A stretch of DNA of 5,193 bases from Streptosporangiaceae bacterium (GCA_030043395.1 JASHXW010000214.1:1-5193), one strand, 5' to 3'; positions 1 through 4,849 are shown, counted from the stretch's first letter. Numbers and translations are program-made. Notes: generated from the letters alone by a model not told the origin.

Positions 1-53
1 GCGGGCCGCAGGTGGCTCGGAAGCGGGCAGGCGATGCGCTGCCACTGTCCCTG

Positions 54-82
54 ACGGTACTACCGCGTGCTACCAAGGTCAA
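54..82 (-). promoter_or_regulatory. Candidate leftward promoter with GGTAG repeats in the spacer
   Basis: On the minus strand a TTGACC -35 box (77-82) and a TACCGT -10 box (54-59) are separated by exactly 17 bases, a good fit to a housekeeping-type actinobacterial promoter. The spacer carries two GGTAG direct repeats (70-74 and 60-64) 10 bases apart, about one helical turn. The second is part of a small palindrome, GGTAcTACC (56-64, plus strand), that touches the -10 box, so a repressor site is plausible. Transcription would start near 47 and run out of the left edge, so the regulated gene is not in view. This is inferred from pattern only. Confidence 0.4.
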
Positions 83-120
83 GATATGTCTCGAAGTCCA
101 GCCGGCGCGCGCCGTTCGGG

Positions 121-174
121 GCGTCTTCAGCGTTGGGCGCGTCTTCAGCGTTGGGCGCGTCTTCAGCGTTCGGC
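121..174. repeat. Three tandem copies of an 18-bp repeat
   Basis: Three head-to-tail 18-base units begin at 121, 139 and 157. The first two are identical (GCGTCTTCAGCGTTGGGC) and the third differs by one base. A degenerate partial copy follows at 175 (GCGTTCGGC) and a half-copy precedes (111-120). Being a multiple of three, the unit keeps every frame open: it reads as an RVFSVG hexapeptide on the plus strand and APNAED on the minus strand. Neither reading has a convincing start or Shine-Dalgarno, so I treat it as a non-coding minisatellite or a gene remnant. Confidence 0.85.
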
Positions 175-205
175 GCGTTCGGCTTCAGGCCGCGCGAGTT
201 CCCGC

Positions 206-234
206 TTGACGATCTCTTATCAAAGTGATATCAC
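206..234 (+). promoter_or_regulatory. Promoter of the small membrane protein gene
   Basis: A TTGACG -35 box (206-211) and a TATCAC -10 box (229-234) lie 17 bases apart. The predicted start near 241 leaves a ~43-base leader before the ATG at 284, with AGGAGG at 272-277. The -10 box sits in the right half of the 218-241 palindrome, so a protein bound there would directly block or reposition RNA polymerase. The stretch is conspicuously A/T-rich against its surroundings. Confidence 0.55.
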
Positions 235-241
235 ATTGATA
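218..241. promoter_or_regulatory. 24-bp near-perfect palindrome, likely operator
   Basis: The left half TATCAAAGTGAT is followed by its reverse complement with a single symmetric mismatch pair (positions 224 and 235), so 22 of 24 bases obey the dyad. The centre is GTGATATCAC between 229 and 230. It covers the -10 region of the promoter for the 284-532 gene. With no spacer at the centre it is a poor RNA hairpin and a good candidate site for a homodimeric regulator. I loosely associate TGATATCA-centred sites with actinobacterial promoters of membrane-associated protein operons, but cannot verify this here. The regulator is not in the window. Confidence 0.65.
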
Positions 242-283
242 GGTGCTCGGGCAGCCGGCACCTGAGCTCACAGGAGGCATCCG

Positions 284-532
284 ATGTACGCATCCGACAA
301 CACCACTCCCCCGCGCACCGGCATGAGGAGGCTCATTTCGCCATGGGGAATGCGCAACCTGCGTCTCACCGCCGGCATCCGCTTTGCCGTCGTCGTCTTT
401 CTGCTCGTCCTCTCTGCCGTTCTGATCGCCGTCGGCTACGGCAACTGGGCGGCAGTGCCACTGGCGGGCGCGGCGCTGAACTTCGCCTGGGCTTACTGGG
501 AGCTGAGCATCGCGCGTTCTGCGGCTCGTTGA
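284..532 (+). CDS. Small two-helix membrane protein
   Basis: This encodes 82 residues. The start is fixed by AGGAGG (272-277), six bases before the ATG; the internal Met14 lacks a comparable site. The N-terminus (1-31) is hydrophilic and basic, with Arg15, Arg16, Arg24 and Arg27. Two hydrophobic segments follow, about residues 34-52 (FAVVVFLLVLSAVLIAVGY) and 55-74, joined by a very short Gly-Asn turn, so it should be a helical hairpin with both ends on the same, probably cytoplasmic, side. The C-terminus (YWELSIARSAAR) is polar and basic. The family is not recognised with certainty; short actinobacterial membrane proteins of this layout are common and mostly uncharacterised. It has its own promoter overlapped by the 218-241 palindrome, so expression is probably switched by one DNA-binding protein. 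No catalytic residues are apparent. Confidence 0.8.
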   Translation: MYASDNTTPPRTGMRRLISPWGMRNLRLTAGIRFAVVVFLLVLSAVLIAVGYGNWAAVPLAGAALNFAWAYWELSIARSAAR

Positions 533-566
533 ACCCGAGCGTGCGCAAGCCCAACCCACCTCCTGA

Positions 567-678
567 CTAGCAGTTGATCACTGGGATCCCGGAACCAACA
601 GGTGACCGGGATCCCGCCGTGTACGGCACGAAGGTCTTGCCCACGCCCAAGACATCGGCCGGCTGCTTCCTCCGGACC
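567..678 (-). pseudogene. Possible excisionase-type HTH fragment, decayed
   Basis: On the minus strand one frame reads GPEEAA (661-678), and a shifted frame immediately after reads ADVLGVGKTFV and continues to a TAG at 567-569. Joined, they resemble the first helix-turn-helix of MerR/excisionase-like (HTH_17) proteins, where PEEAA-x-x-LGVG-x-x-x-V is typical. The rest of the fold is missing and the reading crosses a frame change. It may be the worn end of an integrative-element gene or a chance resemblance. No start site or ribosome binding site is seen. Confidence 0.2.
583..615 (+). terminator. Hairpin downstream of the membrane protein gene
   Basis: GGGATCCCGG (583-592) pairs perfectly with CCGGGATCCC (606-615) across a 13-base loop, extendable by one G-U pair (582/616). 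It lies 50 bases past the stop at 530-532. There is no T-run, so a classical intrinsic terminator is not proved, although U-less hairpins are often accepted as terminators in GC-rich actinobacteria. Each arm contains the self-complementary GGGATCCC, so it could also be a paired protein site. Confidence 0.45.
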
Positions 679-725
679 GATCCAACCGTGAAACTCGCGC
701 AACCCCGGCACATACGATTGATGCC

Positions 726-1001
726 GTGTCGAAGCGCTCAGGCGATGCGGGCTCCGTGCGAAAGGCATGGCGTAGCGGTCGGGCGCGGTCGCGAGCGACC
801 ACGTCTGACGTCACCGATCTGCTGTACGGGGTCGACAAGCCCGATGTGATGGAGGACTTCCTCCGCGAACGCCTTCTTGATGGTCTTGCTGATGACCAGG
901 ACGGCGATTGCCCGTGCGGCTCAGGCAGGGATTACCGCGCTTGTCACGGTAATCCGGCCGGAGGCAATCGGGCGGACCAGAATCAGGAGTGGACCGAGTA
1001 G
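726..1001 (+). CDS. Short orphan protein with C-terminal SEC-C zinc motif
   Basis: From a GTG at 726 this gives 91 residues. Near the end is CPCGSGRDYRACH (residues 62-74): Cys62, Cys64, Cys73 and His74 in the exact C-x-C-x8-C-H spacing of the SEC-C motif, which binds one zinc ion and is found at the C-terminus of SecA and as a tag on many unrelated proteins. Residues 28-60 look like an acidic helix; residues 1-27 are Arg-rich and low-complexity. The frame is open back to 606 with no ATG, GTG or TTG before 726, and there is no Shine-Dalgarno at 726 or at the alternatives GTG 846 and ATG 849. It may therefore be a small zinc-ribbon protein or the surviving 3' end of a longer gene. Its last 19 bases overlap the 3' end of the convergent propeller gene. 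The motif is certain; start and integrity are not. Confidence 0.5.
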   Translation: MSKRSGDAGSVRKAWRSGRARSRATTSDVTDLLYGVDKPDVMEDFLRERLLDGLADDQDGDCPCGSGRDYRACHGNPAGGNRADQNQEWTE

Positions 1002-1981
1002 TTGATGGGCGATCCCTCGATGTCGGGGGTCCAGGCGACGTACTGCGAGCCGTTGAACCCAGCCAGGCCAGGGCCAACGAGGCTGTACGCGTGCGGGACC
1101 GTTTTCGGTGTGGTCCAGGCAGCGGCGCTGAATGACGCCCAGTCGATCGTGCTCGTGTTCTGCGAGTCCCATGATGCGTACAACTTCGAGTCGCTCACGG
1201 AAAGCGCGGGGCCGCCGTAGTCCAGGACACTGCCGTGCGGGAAGGCCACTGGGGCCGACCAGGAGCCGTCGAACGTGGCGTATTCCAAAGTCCCGTTGGT
1301 GCCGGTTGGCCACATCGCGTACAGCAGGCCACTGTAGGAAGCCAGCGGGCTCGCGGCGTAGCTGAACTCCCCAGTGCTGGTCGCCGACGGGATCTTCTGC
1401 TGGCCGCTCCACGTCGTGCCGTTGAAGGACGCGTACCAGAGGTCATACGGGGAGGAGTGCCCGGTCCAGGCCAGGTAGAGGTCGCCGTGGTAGGAGGCCA
1501 GGCCCACCGCCGAGCTTGCGTTGACCAGGGCGTTCGGCACCCTCGCTTGACCCGTCCAGGTCGTGCCGTTATACGAGGCGTACCAGATGTGATAGGGGCT
1601 CGACTGGCCCTGCCACGCCAGGTACAGGTCACCGCCGTAGACCCCTAGGGACGGCCCGGTATACGCGTTGGTCTCGGCTTGCGGCACTTCGGCCTGAGCA
1701 CTCCAGCTCGTGCCGTTGTAGGTCGCGTACCAGATATGGTGCGGACTCGACTGGCCCTCCCACGCCGCGTAGAGCAGCCCGTGGTACCCGGCCAGCGCCG
1801 GCCCGCCGTCGTACGTCATCGCCGAAGGTATGGTCGACGGTCCAGTCCATGTCGCCATGGTTGCCGCCTGAGCCACCAATGGCATCGACACCAGGGCGAC
1901 AACGCCAACGGCCAGCAACACCGTCGAGACTGTGCGCCTTGCTACCCGGCGCAGGAACCACCTAGATGACCAGAGATCCAT
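983..1981 (-). CDS. Secreted six-bladed beta-propeller-like protein
   Basis: The ATG at 1979-1981 is chosen because GGGGGAGG precedes it by five bases; an upstream in-frame TTG (2012-2014) has no such site. The product is 332 residues. Residues 1-39 form an export signal: basic RRVARR, a hydrophobic core (18-35) and an AQA site at 37-39. The rest is six repeats of 46-52 residues. Inner-strand LYxAW tryptophans are W74, W123, W172, W224, W271 and W317; NGTxW-type tryptophans are W93, W142, W191, W241 and W289, with the sixth supplied by W45 near the N-terminus. The last repeat is thus completed by the N-terminus, the velcro closure of propellers. Blade number and size recall fungal fucose-binding (AAL-like) lectins, but the consensus differs and no sugar site can be assigned. 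Asp-box sialidase motifs are absent. Likely an extracellular binding protein; enzyme activity is not indicated. Confidence 0.8.
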   Translation of the reverse strand: MDLWSSRWFLRRVARRTVSTVLLAVGVVALVSMPLVAQAATMATWTGPSTIPSAMTYDGGPALAGYHGLLYAAWEGQSSPHHIWYATYNGTSWSAQAEVPQAETNAYTGPSLGVYGGDLYLAWQGQSSPYHIWYASYNGTTWTGQARVPNALVNASSAVGLASYHGDLYLAWTGHSSPYDLWYASFNGTTWSGQQKIPSATSTGEFSYAASPLASYSGLLYAMWPTGTNGTLEYATFDGSWSAPVAFPHGSVLDYGGPALSVSDSKLYASWDSQNTSTIDWASFSAAAWTTPKTVPHAYSLVGPGLAGFNGSQYVAWTPDIEGSPINYSVHS

Positions 1982-2101
1982 CGAAGCCTCCCCCACGCTG
2001 CCGCCGCGGGTCAAAGAGAACTGGACTCAGCACGGCCACGCATCACGGCTGGCCGCTGTCTTCCCTGACTGCGAGTGTGCTCCCGGATCGCGGTGTGGGC
2101 A

Positions 2102-2127
2102 ATCCGTGAAGCCACGGGATTCCGTGA
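2102..2127. repeat. Overlapping alternative hairpins with TCCGTGA direct repeats
   Basis: TCCGTGA occurs at 2103-2109 and 2121-2127, 18 bases apart, with CACGG between them (2113-2117). CACGG can pair either with the downstream CCGTG (2122-2126, four-base loop) or with the upstream CGTG/ATCC segment, so the two stems exclude each other. It lies ~120 bases upstream of the leftward propeller gene start and could act as a repeated protein site or an RNA switch in its leader. No function is demonstrated. Confidence 0.35.
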
Positions 2128-2169
2128 CTGCCGCGTCCAGCTACCTGCGGGCGCGGCATCTGGGTGTTA

Positions 2170-2200
2170 CCTAGCGCGCATCTAGGACGGGCTCGCCTAG
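2170..2200. promoter_or_regulatory. CCTAG half-site cluster, candidate operator
   Basis: CCTAG (2170-2174) and CTAGG (2182-2186) form an inverted repeat with a seven-base spacer; a third CCTAG follows at 2196-2200 and a fourth at 2277-2281. The core tetramer CTAG is usually avoided in GC-rich genomes, so a cluster of three in 31 bases is notable. It lies in the divergent gap just upstream of the ORF at 2233. The spacing (12 and 14 bases start to start) is not a clean helical repeat, so this stays a candidate only. Confidence 0.3.
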
Positions 2201-2232
2201 CATGAGGCGGAGGCGTCCCAAGCTCGCTGGTC

Positions 2233-2622
2233 ATGATGGACCGGCTAATTCCCCGTCAGCGCGGATGCGTAATCCTCCTAGACAGCACGGGAGCCGATCT
2301 GGCTCTGTCCCATGGGCTCAAGCCCGATACCGGCGCATCGCGGAGCGCCGCCGTGGAACGAATGTGGTGGGACGCCTTCGAGCATGCTCAGTACGTATTG
2401 CTGAAGTGCACACAGGACCCGCGAGTCGCCTGGACGCCATCACTGAGGACGTACTTTCAGGAGAATTTCATCCCTATTTTGAACCAAAGCCTTCCGCAAC
2501 AACCTGAGTTGCGCTCTTACACCCTTTATCGGAGAGGCTCGAACAGTTCGGCATTGCCCGATCCAAGCCCGGTAGGATTCGGTTGCTATGCCCCGAAAGT
2601 GCCACAGCCACCTGGCTCGTGA
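2233..2622 (+). CDS. Hypothetical protein, 129 residues, unrecognised
   Basis: The ORF opens with two ATGs (2233 and 2236). Residues about 43-103 look like a real globular segment, rich in aromatics: MWWDAFEHAQYVLLKC, then an acidic and aromatic stretch with TYFQENFIPILNQ and SYTLYRR. The tail is Pro/Ser-rich and reads more like random sequence. There is no domain, signal peptide or membrane segment I recognise. Third-position G/C is lower than in the neighbouring genes, which suggests transfer, decay or no coding. The only Shine-Dalgarno-like element, GGCGGAGG (2206-2213), is about 20 bases from the ATG, too far for efficient use, and the frame is closed by a TGA at 2203. It may be a genuine poorly expressed gene, a remnant lacking its N-terminus, or spurious. 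Confidence 0.4.
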   Translation: MMDRLIPRQRGCVILLDSTGADLALSHGLKPDTGASRSAAVERMWWDAFEHAQYVLLKCTQDPRVAWTPSLRTYFQENFIPILNQSLPQQPELRSYTLYRRGSNSSALPDPSPVGFGCYAPKVPQPPGS

Positions 2623-2820
2623 ACTTGTCTACTTAGCGCGGCATCGCGGTCAAGTCCGACGGCTCGGCCAGCCGCCTTGCACGGAGTGTCATGCTGCCCG
2701 GAGGTTCTGCGATACCCGGGCCCACAATTGCTGTCGGCACCTGCGCGGCGACCTGATGTCAACCGAGCCCGGTGCTCCCGCGTCAAGCACCTGAACGGAG
2801 TAGGGCAGGAGAGTGCCGAA
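2623..2820. other. Intergenic leader of the repeat-protein gene, no gene seen
   Basis: This ~200-base stretch precedes the GTG at 2821. The short frames crossing it are Arg/Cys-rich with no ribosome binding site and no protein-like pattern. I find no convincing -35/-10 pair. Only the AGGAG at 2807-2811 is clear, serving the 2821 start. Confidence 0.5.
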
Positions 2821-4284
2821 GTGGGACGACCGCGTCACCTGATTGAAGTAACGCTCGTTGTCATCGGCACCGTGGCGTCGGGTCCGGTTGCCGCGGCGGC
2901 GGCGGGCAGCCAGAGCGGCGGGCTGGTGGTGGCGCGGCCGGAAGCAACGAGTGGTTCCTGGAGCCACGCGATCGCGGTACCCGGGCTGGGAGCGCTTGAC
3001 CGGCGCGGGGACGCTGGGCTCCCCTCGGTGTCGTGTGCCTCGGCAGGAAACTGCGCAGCCGGTGGTTACTACCGGACCCGCTCCGGTGACCGGCAGGGTT
3101 TCCTGGTCAGCGAGCACAAGGGCGCCTGGGGTCACGCCATCGAGGTACCGGGCCTTGGTGCGCTCAACAGGCGCGGGAACGCTGGCGTCATCTCGGTGTC
3201 GTGCGCCACAGCGGGCAACTGCGCTGCCGGCGGAACCTACGCGGACAGTCACGGTCATCGGCAGGGCTTCCTGGTCAGCGAGCAGAACGGCATCTGGGGC
3301 CAAGCGATCGAGGTACCGGGCCTGGGCGCGCTGAACAAGGGCGCGAAGGCCGGCGTCATCTCGGTGTCGTGCCCCTCGCCGGGCCACTGCGCGGCCGCCG
3401 GATACTACAAGGACGGCGAGGGCCATCGGCAGGCGTCCATCGATGTCGAGCAGAACGGCCGCTGGAGTAAGGCCTTCGAGGTGCCCGGCCTGGAGGCACT
3501 GAACGCGGGGGACGCGAGCGTCGGCTCGATGTCGTGTGCCTCGGCGGGCAACTGCGCTATCGGCGGCTACTACTCCGACCACCAGCATCGTCGCCAGGGG
3601 TTCTTGGTTAGTGAGCGGAACGGTATCTGGGGCCAGGCGATCGCGGTGCCCGGACTGGCGGCATTGAGTGGTGGCAGGAACTCCCAGGTGTTGTCGGTGT
3701 CGTGCGCCGCAGTGGGCAGCTGCGCCGCTGGCGGGTACTACTCGGACGACCAGCATCATCGCCAGGGTTTCGTCGTCAGCGAGAAGAACGGCGTCTGGGG
3801 CCAGGCGATCAAGGTGCCCGGCCTTGGGACCTTGGGCGGGAGCGCCGCCGTCAGCTCCGTGTCATGCGGTTCGGCAAGCAACTGCGTCGCTGGCGGGGAC
3901 TATGGCTCGCCGTACGAGTGGGGTTTCGTCGTTAGCGAGAAGAACGGCGTCTGGGGCCGGGCTGTCGGCGTACCCGGCCTGCAGGCACTAACCACGGGCC
4001 GGTCCACCGACGTCAACTCAGTGTCGTGCGCCTCGGCCGGCAATTGCGCCGTCGGCGGGGACTACGAGGACGTGGCTCACGGTGCCAGGGGGTTCGTGAT
4101 CAGCGAGAAGAACGGCGTCTGGGGCCGGGCGACGAATGTCCCCGGCCTGGGGGCGCTGGATAAGGCCGGGTATGCCGCCGTCAACTCGGTGTCGTGCGCC
4201 AAGGCGAGCAGTTGCGCGGCCGGCGGGGACTACGCGGCCGACGGGTCCTCCGGGTCACCGCATTTCTGGGTGTTCGTGACCTAG
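2821..4284 (+). CDS. Secreted protein of eight Cys-paired repeats, propeller-like
   Basis: The GTG at 2821 is preferred: AGGAG (2807-2811) lies nine bases before it and it opens directly into a signal-like N-terminus. The longer frame from ATG 2677 would bury this signal behind 48 unconvincing residues. The product is 487 residues. Residues 1-28 are basic then hydrophobic, ending in Ala-rich sequence suited to signal peptidase. From residue 47, units of 54-56 residues repeat: SVSCASAGNCAAGGYY, then QGFVVSEKNGVWG, then AIEVPGLGALN. SVSC-type starts are at residues 69, 125, 181, 236, 292, 346, 400 and 456. All 16 cysteines fall in eight C-x5-C pairs, probably one disulfide per unit. The eighth unit is split: the C-terminus gives the Cys half, residues 46-68 the Trp/VPGL half. 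Similar tandem SVSCxSxGNC proteins are widespread and uncharacterised in actinobacteria. Role inferred: extracellular binding or surface protein. Confidence 0.82.
   Translation: MGRPRHLIEVTLVVIGTVASGPVAAAAAGSQSGGLVVARPEATSGSWSHAIAVPGLGALDRRGDAGLPSVSCASAGNCAAGGYYRTRSGDRQGFLVSEHKGAWGHAIEVPGLGALNRRGNAGVISVSCATAGNCAAGGTYADSHGHRQGFLVSEQNGIWGQAIEVPGLGALNKGAKAGVISVSCPSPGHCAAAGYYKDGEGHRQASIDVEQNGRWSKAFEVPGLEALNAGDASVGSMSCASAGNCAIGGYYSDHQHRRQGFLVSERNGIWGQAIAVPGLAALSGGRNSQVLSVSCAAVGSCAAGGYYSDDQHHRQGFVVSEKNGVWGQAIKVPGLGTLGGSAAVSSVSCGSASNCVAGGDYGSPYEWGFVVSEKNGVWGRAVGVPGLQALTTGRSTDVNSVSCASAGNCAVGGDYEDVAHGARGFVISEKNGVWGRATNVPGLGALDKAGYAAVNSVSCAKASSCAAGGDYAADGSSGSPHFWVFVT
3025..4281 (+). repeat. Eight ~165-bp in-gene tandem repeats
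   Basis: The repeat units of the secreted protein are also visible in the DNA. They start at 3025, 3193, 3361, 3526, 3694, 3856, 4018 and 4186 (periods of 168, 168, 165, 168, 162, 162 and 168 bases), the last being partial. An identical 25-base block beginning AGCGAGAAGAACGG occurs at 3778-3802, 3934-3958 and 4102-4126. Such identity suggests recent duplication or homogenisation and allows unit gain or loss by recombination. All spacings are multiples of three, keeping the frame. Confidence 0.85.
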
Positions 4285-4320
4285 CAGGGCACAGGGCACG
4301 CGCAGCGCGCTTTGCGCCGT

Positions 4321-4366
4321 AGCTTCATCGGCTCAGCGCGTTGGCACGGCACTCCCGAGCCAAGCT
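4321..4366. terminator. Convergent-gene spacer with alternative hairpins
   Basis: Between the 3' ends at 4284 and 4387, two competing structures share their right arm. One is TTGGC-A-CGG (4341-4349) with CCG-A-GCCAA (4355-4363), a five-base loop and one A-A mismatch. The other is AGCTT plus GGCTC (4321-4325, 4330-4334) with GAGCC plus AAGCT (4357-4366), interrupted by a four-base bulge. Being inverted repeats they work on both strands, suiting a shared bidirectional terminator. No T-run follows. Confidence 0.35.
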
Positions 4367-4386
4367 TGCGTTCGGCCTGATCTCTG

Positions 4387-4791
4387 CTATCCCCGGTAAC
4401 TAGCCGGCCATTGCTGGAGCGCCCACATATTGCCGTCGGGGTCACTGAAATAGGAGTAGAGGACGCCGCCCATGTCGTCGACGTCGCTCACTTCGATCCC
4501 GCGCTCCGTCAGAGCCGCCCGGGTCGCAGCCATATCCTCTACGACGAGGTGGAGGCCCTTGACCGAGCCTGGGACCATGTCGGTTATCGGGCCCATCCCA
4601 GTGCCGAAGACAATGGCGCAGCTCGAGCCGGGCGGGGTGAGCTGAACCACCCGCATCGCCTCCGTGACCTGGGTGTCGTGCAGATTCCCGAAGCCAGCCT
4701 GCTGGTAGAACGCCTTCGCCCTGTCAACATCTGACACCGGAAGCGGGACAAGCTCCAGGCGCATGTCCGGTACGGCAGGAGCATCTGCCAT
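4387..4791 (-). CDS. VOC superfamily protein (glyoxalase/bleomycin-resistance fold)
   Basis: This encodes 134 residues. GAGGAGG (4800-4806) sits eight bases before the ATG, which decides the start over Met10. It matches a complete single-module VOC protein, whose two beta-alpha-beta-beta-beta halves cover residues 10-62 (LELVPLPVSDVDRAKAFY) and 79-128 (GLHLVVEDMAATRAALTERG, then FSDPDGNMWALQQW). Family members include glyoxalase I, extradiol dioxygenases and drug-binding proteins. At the usual first metal position, the His of an H-x-x-L-P-V-S-D start, this protein has Glu13 or Val15, and the C-terminal ligand region reads WALQQW without the common Glu. A canonical metal site is therefore doubtful; it may bind metal unusually or bind a ligand only. 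No substrate can be named. An upstream gene on the same strand ends 60-odd bases before, so co-transcription is likely; the hairpins at 4321-4366 may terminate it. Confidence 0.88.
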   Translation of the reverse strand: MADAPAVPDMRLELVPLPVSDVDRAKAFYQQAGFGNLHDTQVTEAMRVVQLTPPGSSCAIVFGTGMGPITDMVPGSVKGLHLVVEDMAATRAALTERGIEVSDVDDMGGVLYSYFSDPDGNMWALQQWPASYRG

Positions 4792-4799
4792 CGATCCAA

Positions 4800-4806
4800 C
4801 CTCCTC
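4800..4806 (-). promoter_or_regulatory. Strong Shine-Dalgarno of the VOC gene
   Basis: GAGGAGG on the minus strand lies eight bases from the ATG at 4789-4791. It is near-perfect complementarity to the 16S rRNA 3' end and excludes the internal Met10 as the start. Confidence 0.8.
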
Positions 4807-4849
4807 GTGATGCGTCGCCTGCGTGGACGCTCCAAGCCGCTAATAGTGC

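Noticed and set aside
121..174. CRISPR array
   Set aside because: The units are contiguous 18-mers without spacers.
12..209. 65-residue plus-strand frame through the 18-bp repeats
   Set aside because: Its open length is produced by the repeat period being a multiple of three; composition is Arg/Val-rich and there is no ribosome binding site.
574..849. Plus-strand frame reading DPAVYGTKVLPTPKTSAG
   Set aside because: Third-position G/C is locally high, but it starts at a TTG inside the hairpin region, has no ribosome binding site, runs into the SEC-C ORF in another frame and matches nothing I know.
921..1648. Open frames in other registers across the propeller gene on both strands
   Set aside because: They are Arg/Pro-rich shadows of the 983-1981 gene, whose signal peptide, start site and tryptophan register are clear.
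1982..2014. TTG start adding 11 residues to the leftward propeller protein
   Set aside because: The GGGGGAGG that defines the ATG at 1981 would lie inside the coding region, and the TTG has no site of its own.
2677..2820. 48-residue N-terminal extension of the repeat protein from ATG 2677
   Set aside because: It has no Shine-Dalgarno, reads as random Arg/Pro-rich sequence and would bury the signal peptide that begins at GTG 2821.
2689..3759. Minus-strand 356-residue open frame opposite the repeat-protein gene
   Set aside because: It is antisense to eight codon-biased in-frame repeats, which keep the opposite frame open. It is Arg/His/Ala-rich with no hydrophobic core and starts inside the repeats without a ribosome binding site.
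4411..4734. Plus-strand 107-residue frame opposite the VOC gene
   Set aside because: It is the antisense shadow of a clearly identified VOC protein and has no start signals.
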